Positions 18,438-27,483 of a DNA stretch of 64,000 nt are shown piece after piece. The notes beneath the pieces were generated by a model. That model was not told the origin of the DNA, searched no databases, and worked only from the letters and a program-made list of their open reading frames with translations. Location of the stretch: positions 1 to 64,000 of the forward strand of contig JAUHXT010000003.1 of NCBI GenBank assembly GCA_030426925.1. The letters are read 5' to 3'. Position numbers and translations under genes: made by a program. The stretch's first letter is position 1. Every line of letters starts with the position of its first letter. This DNA is from Alphaproteobacteria bacterium. GTDB taxonomy: Bacteria; Pseudomonadota; Alphaproteobacteria; Micavibrionales; Micavibrionaceae.

Positions 18438-19787
18438 TTATTTTCCGATGCAGAAGTCGCGGAAAATAACGTCCAGCAGGTCTTCAACATCCACCCGCCC
18501 GGTAATACGCCCCAAAGCCCGGATTGCCAGCCGCAAATCCTCCGCCATCAATTCGGGCACGGAAGCCGATAACGCACCCTCCAGCGCATCCAGCGTTTTG
18601 GTCAGCTGGTCACGGTGACGTTGGCGGGTGAGGGAAGGGGTTTCACGTGAAACATTTAAAAGCGCCGAAATTCGATTTTCCAAAGCTATCAACAATTCAT
18701 CCACACCATCACCATTTTGAACAGAAAGTGCGACTCGCGGGATTTCATGTTTCCATTCCTGTTTCACGTGAAACAAATCACATTTGTTAATAACCGCAAT
18801 CGAATCACTGTTGATGAGATTCAGGGTATGAGAATCGTATTTTTCGTCCTCTGCATCGAATACCAAAAGGCGAATATCGGCCTCTTCGGCCTTTTGTATC
18901 GCACGGCGTATCCCTTCCGATTCGATTCGGTCATGGTCGCCGCTTCCCAGCTGGTCCGGGCGCAATCCGGCAGTATCAGACAGAATAACGGGATATCCGC
19001 CGATATTGAGATGAACATCGATCACATCCCGCGTCGTTCCGGCCATGTCGGACACAATCGCCACGTCCCGCTGCGCCAGCAGGTTGACGAGCGAAGACTT
19101 CCCGGCATTGGGCGCCCCGATCACAGCCACGCGAATACCGTCCCGCAAGCGCTCTCCGCGGCGGTTATCGTTCAGATGGTCATGGATTTCAGCCGCCAGT
19201 TCTTCTACCTGCGGACGGGCCTTGTTTATTTCATCGTCCGGGACGTCTTCGTCTGGAAAATCAATGACGGCCTCCGTATAAGCCAGGATTTTGACAAGCC
19301 GATCGGCCCAACCCTGGTACAGCGACGATAGCGCCCCGCCCATTTGTTCCAAAGCCTGCTGTTTTTGTGCCTGCGTTTCCGCATCGATCAGGTCGGCAAT
19401 CGCTTCCGCTTCGGTAAGGTCCATTTTGCCGTTTTCAAACGCACGGCGTGTAAATTCTCCCGGCTCCGCCATCCTATGGTCAGGCAGCGCGGAAAAAATA
19501 CGGAAGAGGGACTCCAGCACGGCCGGCGATCCGTGCAAGTGGTATTCGACAACGTTTTCTCCGGTAAAGCTGCCCGGCGCCTCAAAAGCAATGGCAAGCG
19601 CTTTGTCAATCAGGCTGCCGTCAGCAGGATCATATAAATTAACCAAATCGGCCATACGAAAAACAGGAAGTTTATCCTTATTTATCAATAGCTTAAATGA
19701 ATTTAAAGCGGCCGGGCCGGATACCCGCACGACGGCCACTCCCGCCTTGCCCGGTGCCGATGACAATGCGTAAACCGTATCGCTCAT
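18438..19787 (-). CDS. mnmE: tRNA modification GTPase MnmE
   Basis: A 449-residue GTPase that works with MnmG. An N-terminal folate-binding domain (residues 1-120) comes first. The helical domain holds the inserted G domain, with G1 GAPNAGKSS, the G2/G3 region TTRDVIDVH and DTAGLR, and NKCD as G4. The protein ends in CIGK, the conserved C-terminal cysteine motif. Two parS sites (18639 and 18760) lie in the G-domain and linker region, read as VSRET and FHVKQ. Its start overlaps the upstream DUF6489 stop by four bases (ATGA). Confidence 0.98.
   Translation of the reverse strand: MSDTVYALSSAPGKAGVAVVRVSGPAALNSFKLLINKDKLPVFRMADLVNLYDPADGSLIDKALAIAFEAPGSFTGENVVEYHLHGSPAVLESLFRIFSALPDHRMAEPGEFTRRAFENGKMDLTEAEAIADLIDAETQAQKQQALEQMGGALSSLYQGWADRLVKILAYTEAVIDFPDEDVPDDEINKARPQVEELAAEIHDHLNDNRRGERLRDGIRVAVIGAPNAGKSSLVNLLAQRDVAIVSDMAGTTRDVIDVHLNIGGYPVILSDTAGLRPDQLGSGDHDRIESEGIRRAIQKAEEADIRLLVFDAEDEKYDSHTLNLINSDSIAVINKCDLFHVKQEWKHEIPRVALSVQNGDGVDELLIALENRISALLNVSRETPSLTRQRHRDQLTKTLDALEGALSASVPELMAEDLRLAIRALGRITGRVDVEDLLDVIFRDFCIGK
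18639..18654. promoter_or_regulatory. parS site 5 (15/16)
   Basis: GGTTTCACGTGAAACA within mnmE, one mismatch at the first base. Confidence 0.85.
18760..18775. promoter_or_regulatory. parS site 6 (16/16)
   Basis: A perfect TGTTTCACGTGAAACA within mnmE, read in a different frame from the other sites (FHVKQ). Confidence 0.93.
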
Positions 19788-20044
19788 TCGTCCTGATTGG
19801 CTCCGCTCATTGGTGCCTTCATGCCCATCTGCGCCCAGAACATTTTCTGTACTTCGCCCCAGCCCTGAATGCTAAGTGGCAGCCAGGTCTTCACCAGCTG
19901 CTCCGGATCCAGGCTCTGAATATTCTCAGCCATTTTGGTTTCCAGATCATCCATCAGGCGCTGCTGCATCGGAACGACGTCCGGCAAGCCAAAAAAGGTG
20001 CGCGCTTCTTCCGGTGTACATTCCACGTCGAATTTAATTTTCAT
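19784..20044 (-). CDS. DUF6489 family protein
   Basis: An 86-residue small acidic protein opening MKIKFDVECTPEEAR followed by FFGLPDVVPMQ. This is the pattern I associate with the alphaproteobacterial DUF6489 family, often next to mnmE. The C-terminal half (around WLPLSIQGWGEVQKMFW) looks like an aromatic helix. It overlaps the mnmE start by four bases, so the two are translationally coupled. AGGAAAGGA precedes the start. Function unknown. Confidence 0.85.
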   Translation of the reverse strand: MKIKFDVECTPEEARTFFGLPDVVPMQQRLMDDLETKMAENIQSLDPEQLVKTWLPLSIQGWGEVQKMFWAQMGMKAPMSGANQDE

Positions 20045-20149
20045 CCGTTTCGTCCTTTCCTGATCCTAGGGTATAGCAGACTGGAATGGTTTGAAAAGCC
20101 ATGTTAGGCTTTTCAGAACGTTACCAGAGTATGGAAGAGGGTATTTCTG

Positions 20150-20842
20150 ATGACTTATATAACCATTCCGGCCAAAGACGGCGGCAATTTCAAAGCCTAT
20201 ATCGCCATGCCGGATACAACTCCGGCACCGGCCGTCATCGTGATACAGGAAATTTTCGGCATTAATAATGTCATGCGTGAAAAATGCGACTGGCTGGCAA
20301 CGCAAGGATATATTGCAATTTGCCCTGACCTGTTCTGGCGCATTGAACCGGGCATTGAACTGACCGACCAGACAGACGCCGAATGGGCCCGCGCATTTGA
20401 ATTGTTTCAGGCATTCGATGTCGACAAGGGGATCGAAGATTTACGCGCAGCCAAACACACCATGCGCGGCCATGCGGATTGCACAGGAAAAGTTGGATGC
20501 CTTGGGTATTGCCTGGGCGGCAAGCTGGCATACCTGATGGCGGCCCGTTCAAAAATTGACACGTCGATCGGGTATTACGGCGTCGGAATTCAGGACTTGC
20601 TGGACGAAGCCACGAACATAGAAAAACCGCTGCTGCTTCATATCGCAGAAAAAGACGAATACACCGATGCGCAGGCGCAAGAAAAAATTAAATCGATATT
20701 AAGTGGCAACAACCATGTAACGATTTATTCTTATCCCGGCATGGACCATGCGTTTTCACGCCCCGGCGGCGTGCACTATGATAAAGCCGCAGCCACATTG
20801 GCCGACGAACGTTCACTAAACTTCCTAAAGGACAACCTTTGA
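20150..20842 (+). CDS. Dienelactone hydrolase family protein
   Basis: A 230-residue alpha/beta hydrolase. The nucleophile is Cys121 in LGYCLGG, as in dienelactone hydrolase. The acid is likely the Asp of AEKDEYTD and the base the His of GMDHAF. The oxyanion-hole segment is IQEIFGIN. The gene's stop overlaps the TTG start of the next gene (TTGA), so the two are translated together. In this setting a general carboxyl-ester or lactone hydrolase is more likely than aromatic degradation, since no catechol-pathway genes are near. Confidence 0.9.
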   Translation: MTYITIPAKDGGNFKAYIAMPDTTPAPAVIVIQEIFGINNVMREKCDWLATQGYIAICPDLFWRIEPGIELTDQTDAEWARAFELFQAFDVDKGIEDLRAAKHTMRGHADCTGKVGCLGYCLGGKLAYLMAARSKIDTSIGYYGVGIQDLLDEATNIEKPLLLHIAEKDEYTDAQAQEKIKSILSGNNHVTIYSYPGMDHAFSRPGGVHYDKAAATLADERSLNFLKDNL

Positions 20843-22482
20843 GTGATCATCAGGTACAACCGCTGGATAAAGAACTTGCCGCGAGCCTTGAAAAAAAGGC
20901 CTTAAAGACCCTGCGCGCCGTGTGTGCGGGCAACGGCATTAAAGTCGCATCCGTTCGCCTGAACGGTTTTGAACCGCAATATTATAAAACTGTCTGCAGC
21001 GTCATATTTACGATCAAACCGGACATTGACGAAAAAACCATACATGGGCGTCACCCGGGCGAAGTCTGTGGATCGAAACAGCAGGCGCATGAAACTATCA
21101 ATACCTATGTACACGATTTGAGAAATGACAAGGCTTTTCATGAATCGCTGAAGCAATCGCTGATCAGCCGGAAAGACCACGGACTTGGCATACAAAAAGA
21201 CGAAAAAATCGCCATGACAAATTACCAGCGCAGCATGGTGTGTCATGAAGAATGCAGTCAATGCCGTGGCAAAGGCCAGACAACATGCCATCAATGTAAC
21301 GGCAACAAGCAGGAACGTTGTATGCGTTGCCACGGCACATCAAAGATCCAGTGCGTGCATTGCGGCTCCACAGGCCGGTTAAGGCAGAATAACCAGGAAG
21401 TCCAGTGCCATTACTGCCGCGGGACGGGGCAGGCTCCGTGTGACTTATGCCGCAACACCGGCAAAACACCGTGCCGCACCTGTGGCGCGCGCGGCGTAAT
21501 AAATTGCCAGACTTGTTCGGGTTCCGGCTGGTTTACACATATATACCATGTAATCGTCACGGCCTTTGGTCGCTTAAATTTCAACAAGGACCATATTCCT
21601 CCAAAACTCGTAGGGCTTTTTGAGCGCTCAATGGGAAAACTCATCGAAAACGAGGCGCTGAAAATTGAAAATGTCGGCGAAAGCGTCGGGGTATATGAAG
21701 ACGGCGCATTATCTATCTCCTACGAAATCGGCTTTCCTTATGGCGACGTGCATTTTGTTTTGAAAGACAAACCTGTGGACGCATCCATTTTTGGTTATAA
21801 CGGTAAGATCGTAAACCTTCCGCCCGTACTGGATAAGTTAATCGCACCGGGACTAAGAAAACTGGAAAACGCCGCCCGCCAAAAAGGCGACATCGCAAAA
21901 CAGCTCAAAGAAGCCAGTAAATACAAGATCATTGCGATGGCCTTGCTGCAATCAGCACGCTATTCCGCTAAAAAGACGGCTATGATTATTAAACGCAGAT
22001 ATCCGATGGGTATATCGTCAAGCACCTTGGAAAACATGGCAAAAATGGCGGATAAAGCCACATCCGACATAAGCAAAAAACCAAAATCTCTCGGCCTTAT
22101 CATAGGATTAATGGTATCCGCCGCATTATATGGCCTATATCTTATTACACCTGTAAGAACCATGGCAACGAGCGAACTCGCAAACCCGATGCTGCATATT
22201 GTTCTTGATGTAATCCTGGTCGGCCTGTGCAGTTACCTGTCTATCTTTATATCACAGATGACGGCCAAGAAAGCGATGCAGACAGCGCTTGGACACTTAC
22301 TGCCGCCAAATCAAAGACAGGGATTGGTCCCCAAGGCAGGGAACATTATTTATTTTGCGATTGTCGGCTGTGCTCTCTTGTTCGCCGGACTATGCGAAGC
22401 CAGCATTTATATTCCTGACATCACAACGCCGTCATGGTATGCCGACCTGCGCGGCGTAACACCTGCACAGACGGCGCAATAA
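20839..22482 (+). CDS. Membrane protein with eight CxxC zinc-finger repeats (DnaJ-like)
   Basis: A 547-residue protein. Residues 139-230 hold eight CxxC pairs (139/142, 150/153, 161/164, 172/175, 190/193, 201/204, 212/215, 223/226). Most are followed by G-x-G or a similar turn, as in the cysteine-rich zinc domain of DnaJ, which usually has four. There is no J domain. The N-terminal 130 residues and the segment 240-400 are of unknown fold. The C-terminus has three probable membrane helices (around LGLIIGLMVSAALYGLYLI, IVLDVILVGLCSYLSIFI and IIYFAIVGCALLFAGL). The start is a TTG that overlaps the hydrolase stop; no other start fits. A zinc-binding, membrane-tethered adaptor or chaperone is a reasonable guess only. 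Confidence 0.8.
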   Translation: MSDHQVQPLDKELAASLEKKALKTLRAVCAGNGIKVASVRLNGFEPQYYKTVCSVIFTIKPDIDEKTIHGRHPGEVCGSKQQAHETINTYVHDLRNDKAFHESLKQSLISRKDHGLGIQKDEKIAMTNYQRSMVCHEECSQCRGKGQTTCHQCNGNKQERCMRCHGTSKIQCVHCGSTGRLRQNNQEVQCHYCRGTGQAPCDLCRNTGKTPCRTCGARGVINCQTCSGSGWFTHIYHVIVTAFGRLNFNKDHIPPKLVGLFERSMGKLIENEALKIENVGESVGVYEDGALSISYEIGFPYGDVHFVLKDKPVDASIFGYNGKIVNLPPVLDKLIAPGLRKLENAARQKGDIAKQLKEASKYKIIAMALLQSARYSAKKTAMIIKRRYPMGISSSTLENMAKMADKATSDISKKPKSLGLIIGLMVSAALYGLYLITPVRTMATSELANPMLHIVLDVILVGLCSYLSIFISQMTAKKAMQTALGHLLPPNQRQGLVPKAGNIIYFAIVGCALLFAGLCEASIYIPDITTPSWYADLRGVTPAQTAQ

Positions 22483-22483
22483 G

Positions 22484-22517
22484 ACTGCCCCCACTTCAAT
22501 TCAGAAGCAGGGGCAGT
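22484..22517. terminator. Hairpin between convergent genes
   Basis: ACTGCCCC (22484-22491) pairs with GGGGCAGT (22510-22517), with an inner CTTC/GAAG stem. It begins directly after the stop of the CxxC gene and could act for both strands. T-runs are poor on either side. Confidence 0.5.
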
Positions 22518-22555
22518 AAAGCGACGCGAGGGACATCGAGTTTAAGCGGGTAACT

Positions 22556-23086
22556 TTATTGGTTCCAATCTGTCGTCTTGTTCAGGGCGTTCAGGGCCTC
22601 TTTATTTTTACACGCGCGGTAATCGGCGACAGCGAGGGCATGAGAGCTGCCGTCGTCGCGTGTATCAACAATTTGCGGGCCTACTGTAACGCGGTTAGAA
22701 CCAGTGACTTCGGTTGGTCCGAGGGCTATTCGAAGACCAATAACAAAGCCAACAGTTGCCGCTTTATGGCCGGCCGGGCGCCGGTTTGGATCCATGGCAG
22801 ATAGAGAAGAGGTATGGCGGACTTTATTGAGAAGGGGAAGGCATTTATCTGCCATGTCCATGGAAGGGGAAGGTTGGAGAGAGGTTGTTCCCCTGCCTTT
22901 GAGGGTTAGATCAAAAGCAGAAGCACGTGTTGTTTCAAACGCGCCAGCCTGACTGGCCAGCAGTGCGCTTAAAGCAAAAACTGTTGTAACAACGAGCAGC
23001 CATTTTTTCAGGCGCGTACGCTGAAGAATTTTGGGAAGTTTTCCAACGGATGCATTCGCACCCTTGATTTGACATTGCACAGACAT
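22556..23086 (-). CDS. Hypothetical exported or membrane-anchored protein
   Basis: A 176-residue protein. I place the start at 23086 (MSVQCQIKG), preceded by AGGGTGA; the frame is open to 23200, but that part is Asn/Arg-rich and has no ribosome site. Residues about 25-48 (LKKWLLVVTTVFALSALL, then ASQAGA) look like a signal peptide with an AGA cleavage site. The mature part has four or five cysteine-poor segments and resembles no family I know. It lies in the accessory stretch between the CxxC protein and the beta-helix fragment. Confidence 0.5.
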   Translation of the reverse strand: MSVQCQIKGANASVGKLPKILQRTRLKKWLLVVTTVFALSALLASQAGAFETTRASAFDLTLKGRGTTSLQPSPSMDMADKCLPLLNKVRHTSSLSAMDPNRRPAGHKAATVGFVIGLRIALGPTEVTGSNRVTVGPQIVDTRDDGSSHALAVADYRACKNKEALNALNKTTDWNQ

Positions 23087-23295
23087 TGATCTCACCCTAT
23101 TCCGGTTGTTTCCGAACTTATTATTTCGTTGTTGTTGTTCGTTCCTGCTTACGATCTGCTCTGACTGCGAATTTAAAATGTTGCCCCGCAGACGGCTCAT
23201 CGGTTTATAGAACCATTAGACCACGAGTCCAAGAATTATGACAAGAAGTTTCGTTTCGAAATTAAAGCGAAACAAGTTCAAAAAAATATAAAATT

Positions 23296-24417
23296 TTAGG
23301 GAGCAGACGTCAGGAACGGGTCGAAATCAATATCGGAGAAATCCTCGAGTGTTCTCTCACCAACGGCCAATCCCGTCGCAACGCCCCACCAGTTGTTTTC
23401 CGCATTCAGCGTCTCGCCATCCACATCAACCCGCATTTCCACGCCGGTATTATTGAAGATGGAGTTACCGCCGCCCGACCCCAGCGATCCCCCGCCAAAA
23501 TCAATATTCCACTGTGTGCCGCTTTCGTCGTTCATGTAAACGCCGTTGCCCGTATTGTTATATATCTGGTTCCCGCTCGCGCTTAAATTAAGTGTGCCGT
23601 TCGCACCCGTGTTTTGCGCATATACTCCTGCATTGCCGGTGTTGGAATGAAAAACGTTGTTGTTAAGTGTTGCGTTCAATACAGATGCCGTCGACCCCGG
23701 CTGTAAACGAACGCCTTCACCATTACCATACGATGTGTTGTTCAGGATGTTTGCAGTAACAACCGATGTGTTCGGCGTCGCCCCGCCGAAATCAAAATAG
23801 TTCGCGACATAAATGCCATTGGCCTGGGTCCCTGCCATTTCGGTATAGGCCGTATTGCCGGTGAAATTGAATGTAACAAGGGCATTGGCCTGCGCCTCAC
23901 CAACCAGCCCTGCATTAGAGTTATTGACGAACGTGCTATCAGAAACAGATCCTGTAAATCCATTGGCGGAACTGTTATTCGCGGCAATCCAGACACCACG
24001 GCCGAAATTATTCGCGGCGGTTGCATTGCTTATCGTAACGCTGCCTTCACCCGACGATTGGAAATATATAAATGCACCCGCCTCAACGCCCGCATTGCCG
24101 TTCTGGTTATATGTCCCGCCATTTATGTCGGCATACATATTCGATGTATTGCGCGCAATCATACGGAACCCGTAATCCATATTCTGGTTCGCTGAAAACT
24201 GGTTCGCTGAAAGGGACAACGTCCCCGCATTCTGAACTTCCAGCCATGACCCGTGTGTTCCGCTCATCTCCGCTGTAACGTCCGATATATTCAAACTATG
24301 TGTGCGGCTATCCGTCCACAAACCATCAATGCCAATATTCCCCGCGCCTGAAATTGTAATATTGTCCAGTGTGACGTTATTCGCATTCGCGATATCGACA
24401 CCATTTGCCGTCGGCAT
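23296..24417 (-). pseudogene. Right-handed beta-helix protein, 5' end missing
   Basis: A 373-residue frame made of parallel beta-helix rungs of about 22-25 residues with the usual Asn ladder and G-I/V-x-h pattern (NNVTLDNITISGAGNIG, NNTGNGVYMND and ENNWWG near the end). The C-terminus is complete. At the N-terminus it starts mid-rung, with no signal peptide and no ribosome site. A stop lies four codons upstream of the ATG at 24417, and from 24420 on the DNA is visibly AT-richer. It looks like the 3' part of a larger surface or autotransporter-like gene cut by a recombination event that brought in the acetyltransferase gene. A functional short version cannot be excluded. Confidence 0.65.
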
Positions 24418-24474
24418 CGAAATTCTTTAATCGCGCTATTGAGGTCAAGAAAAAAATCAAATAAAACATAAATT

Positions 24475-24918
24475 ATGTCGAAACTAAATATTCGTAAAGC
24501 GGTTGCAAGTGATGTTGAAGCCCTCAAAAAGCTTATTAAGCAACTTGGCTATGATATAACCAAAGAACAACTTGAAAAAAATATAGAACTTCCGACTTCA
24601 AAAGCAGGACATCATATTTATGTTGCAGAGAATACGGAAGGTGTCGTTGGCTTTGCAAGCCTTCATATTAACTATTGGTTTCATCGCTGTGATGGTTTTG
24701 CACGAATGAGCTCTATTGTTACAGATCAAAAATATAGAGGAACAGGAATAGGCAAGACCCTTGTTCAATTCTTGGAAAATATAGCTAAAGAGGCAGGTTG
24801 CACAACGATTGAGGTTACAAGCAGCCTTCGTAGAAAAGAAGATGGAACTTATGATTTCTACGTTTTACAAGGATACAACGATGAATGTCAAAGCACTTAC
24901 TTTCGTAAATCTTTGTAA
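24475..24918 (+). CDS. GNAT acetyltransferase, AT-rich (probably acquired)
   Basis: A 147-residue GNAT enzyme. The acetyl-CoA-binding motif A is YRGTGIGKTLV (Q/R-x-x-G-x-G). Before it lies SSIVTDQKYRG, and the C-terminal strand is FYVLQGYN. Substrate unknown. Codons favour A/T endings (aaa, gaa, ata, ttt), unlike neighbouring genes, and the gene abuts the broken beta-helix gene, both signs of horizontal transfer. It is single-domain, cytoplasmic and standard in length. There is no clear ribosome site before the ATG. Confidence 0.85.
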   Translation: MSKLNIRKAVASDVEALKKLIKQLGYDITKEQLEKNIELPTSKAGHHIYVAENTEGVVGFASLHINYWFHRCDGFARMSSIVTDQKYRGTGIGKTLVQFLENIAKEAGCTTIEVTSSLRRKEDGTYDFYVLQGYNDECQSTYFRKSL

Positions 24919-24929
24919 AATATTTTATC

Positions 24930-25115
24930 CCCGTTAGAGATCGGTATTCTCTTCGGACTCCGGGGCAGTGCTGTTCAGAACTTTGATAATGCCCGTGGTG
25001 AATATGGGATAAGACAAAGGGAGGTGTCTCTAATATACAAGACACAGTCTAAAGCTGCATTCCGCTTGCCCGAGGCCACCTGATCCCTTCGCCCTCTCGG
25101 AGGTTGGCTACACTT
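24930..25115. other. Gene-free stretch with possible structured RNA
   Basis: The 556 bases between the GNAT gene and rho (24919-25474) hold no convincing long gene. Bases 24930-25115 contain many pairing segments: AGAGA/TCTCT, GTGTCT/AGACAC around an AATATA loop, and CTCCGGGG near 24960 facing CCC-TCT-CGGAG near 25090. The latter pair could close a single structure of about 175 nt. The size and the long closing stem with a central open region recall 6S RNA, but I could not match conserved 6S sequence, and the strand is uncertain. Confidence 0.25.
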
Positions 25116-25187
25116 TACAAGTGTATTCTTATGCTGCCTGTGGTTTTGATATGTTCCCGTATTCAAAACAGGTGCCATCACGCCACA

Positions 25188-25376
25188 TCAGAAACAGTAT
25201 GATTGAAAGCTTTCTGGCCACGGCAGCTCCGTCATCAGAATACTGCGCTCGCTGCCGTACCGCCAGTTCGCCTCCGCACGTCCTTCCAGTGGTTTACGCG
25301 CAGGAACAGGCGCCGGATCGGCATATGCAGCCGAACCGCCCATCACAATAAGGGAAAAAATAGCCACTATTGGCAT
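25188..25376 (-). CDS. Small ORF with signal peptide, perhaps a gene remnant
   Basis: 62 residues. The first 19 (MPIVAIFSLIVMGGSAAYA) make a good Sec signal peptide, followed by the proline-rich DPAPVPARKP, a typical start of a periplasmic protein linker. The rest is short and ends abruptly. There is no good ribosome site. It could be the 5' remnant of a larger periplasmic protein gene or a short secreted peptide. Confidence 0.3.
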   Translation of the reverse strand: MPIVAIFSLIVMGGSAAYADPAPVPARKPLEGRAEANWRYGSERSILMTELPWPESFQSYCF

Positions 25377-25474
25377 GCGTATGGATGAATACCCCGCGTA
25401 GATACGAAGCAGTATAGCGCAAAAACAGCGGCTTATGAAGAGGTTAAATGATTATGGGAATATTCTGAAAACGC

Positions 25475-26731
25475 CTACTGGTTCATGGAATCGAAGAAGT
25501 CGTTGTTCGTCTTCGTCGTCTTCATTTTGTCCAGCAGGAACTCGATCGCATCGACCGTACCCATCGGATTGAGAATACGGCGCAAAATCCACATTTTCTG
25601 CAATGTGTCCTTGTCGACCAGCAGCTCTTCTTTCCGTGTACCGGATTTCTGGATATCGATGGCCGGGAATACACGCTTGTCCGCAATCTTGCGGTCCATA
25701 ACGATTTCCGCGTTACCTGTACCCTTGAATTCTTCGAAGATAACTTCGTCCATACGGGATCCGGTATCGATCAGTGCTGTCGCGATGATCGTCAGCGACC
25801 CGCCTTGTTCGATATTACGCGCGGCACCAAAGAAACGTTTCGGGCGTTGCAGCGCATTAGCGTCCACACCACCGGTCAAAACCTTGCCGGATGACGGCAC
25901 AACCGTGTTGTACGCACGTGCCAGCCGGGTAATAGAGTCCAGCAAAATCACCACATCGCGCTTATGCTCTACCAGGCGTTTTGCCTTCTCAAGAACCATT
26001 TCCGCGACCTGTACGTGTCTGGCTGCCGGCTCGTCAAACGTAGAGGAAATCACTTCCCCGCGCACGGAACGCGCCATATCGGTCACTTCTTCCGGACGCT
26101 CGTCAATTAGCAGAACAATCAGGTAAGCATCTGGATGATTTGTAGAAATCGACTTAGCGATATTCTGCAACATCACCGTTTTACCGGTCCGTGGCGGTGC
26201 TACCAGCAAAGCGCGCTGCCCGAAACCAAGCGGCGATGTCAGCTCAATAACACGCTGCGTGTACGCCTTTTGCGTCGGATCTTCGATTTCCAGCTGGATT
26301 TTCCGTTCTGGATATAAAGGCGTTAAGTTATCAAAGTTAATACGGTGGCGGATTTTGTCCGGCGCTTCACCGTTGATAGTGTTCACTTTTAAAAGCGCAA
26401 AATAACGCTCTGAATCTTTAGGGGCGCGGATTTCGCCCTCAACAATGTCCCCGGTCCGCAGGCCAAAACGGCGTACTTGTGACGGGGATACATAAATATC
26501 GTCCGGCCCCGGCAGGTAATTTTCTTCCGGCGAGCGCAGGAAACCAAAGCCGTCCTGCAGGACTTCCAGCACCCCGGCGCCGGAAATCGGCACGCCCTGG
26601 GACGCCAGCTGTTTCAGGATAGAGAACATCATGTCCTGCTTGCGCATGGAGTTACAATTCTCGATATCCAGCTCTTCAGCGAAGGCCAGTAATTCGGCAG
26701 GGGATTGTGTTTTTAATTCCGTTAGATTCAT
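25475..26731 (-). CDS. rho: Transcription termination factor Rho
   Basis: A 418-residue hexameric RNA helicase. The N-terminal Rho domain runs to about residue 50, then the cold-shock-like RNA-binding domain ([22 protein letters not shown]). Walker A lies in [12 protein letters not shown], Walker B in [11 protein letters not shown], and the Q- and R-loops in [14 protein letters not shown]. The C-terminus [15 protein letters not shown] is typical. Length is normal. It lies downstream of hemE-hemH-hemJ on the same strand, as in Caulobacter. Confidence 0.98.
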   Translation of the reverse strand: MNLTELKTQSPAELLAFAEELDIENCNSMRKQDMMFSILKQLASQGVPISGAGVLEVLQDGFGFLRSPEENYLPGPDDIYVSPSQVRRFGLRTGDIVEGEIRAPKDSERYFALLKVNTINGEAPDKIRHRINFDNLTPLYPERKIQLEIEDPTQKAYTQRVIELTSPLGFGQRALLVAPPRTGKTVMLQNIAKSISTNHPDAYLIVLLIDERPEEVTDMARSVRGEVISSTFDEPAARHVQVAEMVLEKAKRLVEHKRDVVILLDSITRLARAYNTVVPSSGKVLTGGVDANALQRPKRFFGAARNIEQGGSLTIIATALIDTGSRMDEVIFEEFKGTGNAEIVMDRKIADKRVFPAIDIQKSGTRKEELLVDKDTLQKMWILRRILNPMGTVDAIEFLLDKMKTTKTNNDFFDSMNQ

Positions 26732-26899
26732 AGGAAATGCTTTATTTACAAAGGCTTAAGAAACTAATGTGCAAATAATCTCTGTTGTTAATGAAATCGT
26801 CTTTTTAATTTGTTCGGGGAAACCCTCGTTTCCGTGTCTCAAAGCGGCCTGCGCCTGCGTACTCACAATGTTTTGTGGAAGTCTTAAAAAGATAAGTAG

Positions 26900-26928
26900 G
26901 TTTTAACCTTAGCCCAAGTGCTTGTCAA
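26900..26928 (-). promoter_or_regulatory. Probable rho promoter
   Basis: On the minus strand, TTGACA (complement of 26923-26928), a 17-base spacer, then TAAAAC (complement of 26900-26905). The leader to rho is about 165 bases and contains a GGAAAC/GTTTCC hairpin near 26820. Long leaders are common for rho and may allow self-regulation. The remainder of the gap 26732-26967 shows nothing else. Confidence 0.5.
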
Positions 26929-26967
26929 CACATTCTTACCTTAAGGCCTTTTCCCTTAAAAAAAGGT

Positions 26968-27414
26968 TTAAAACGGCTCCGCAACAGCCATGAAAACAAT
27001 AATAATCATCAACACCGTCGGCACTTCGTTCCAGTAGCGGTAGAATGTATGGGGTTTCACGTTTTCGTCGCGGGCAAATTTTTTCAGCCACGCCGCATAA
27101 ATATGGTGAACACCCGTCATCAGGACCACACATGTCAGTTTCGCATGCATCCATGCCTGCTCCAGCAGCCCCGGATTCCCCCATAACATCAGTCCGCCAA
27201 ACACCCAGGCCGCAATGCTGGCCGGATTCATAATGTATTTCAGTAGCTTACGCTCCATTACTTTCAGAGTTTCGGACGTTGCAGACCCCTTTTCCTCCTG
27301 CGCGTGATAGACGTACAGCCGCGGCAGGTACAAAAGCCCGGCCATCCACGCCATCACGGAAACAACGTGTAATGCCTTGATATATAAGTAATATTGCCCG
27401 ATAAAGTCAGCCAT
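26968..27414 (-). CDS. hemJ: Protoporphyrinogen oxidase HemJ
   Basis: A 148-residue inner-membrane protein of the UPF0093/HemJ family that oxidises protoporphyrinogen IX in heme synthesis. The signature ALHVVSVMAWMAGLLYLPRL carries the conserved His, and YVYHAQ the second. Four membrane helices are predicted (about 5-25, 55-75, 80-100 and 125-145). It sits between hemH and rho, close to the other two heme genes. Confidence 0.93.
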   Translation of the reverse strand: MADFIGQYYLYIKALHVVSVMAWMAGLLYLPRLYVYHAQEEKGSATSETLKVMERKLLKYIMNPASIAAWVFGGLMLWGNPGLLEQAWMHAKLTCVVLMTGVHHIYAAWLKKFARDENVKPHTFYRYWNEVPTVLMIIIVFMAVAEPF

Positions 27415-27483
27415 ATTTGACGTAAATCCTGAATTTCTTTACTTTTTATTAATAACAAAACAAAGAACGGCGGAGAAGAGGAA

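Noticed and set aside
24919-24960. Integron cassette with an attC site after the AT-rich acetyltransferase (GTTAGAG seen)
   Set aside because: The GTTAGAG does not fit GTTRRRY, no RYYYAAC partner is found, and the upstream edge of the gene lacks a core site; no integrase is in the window.
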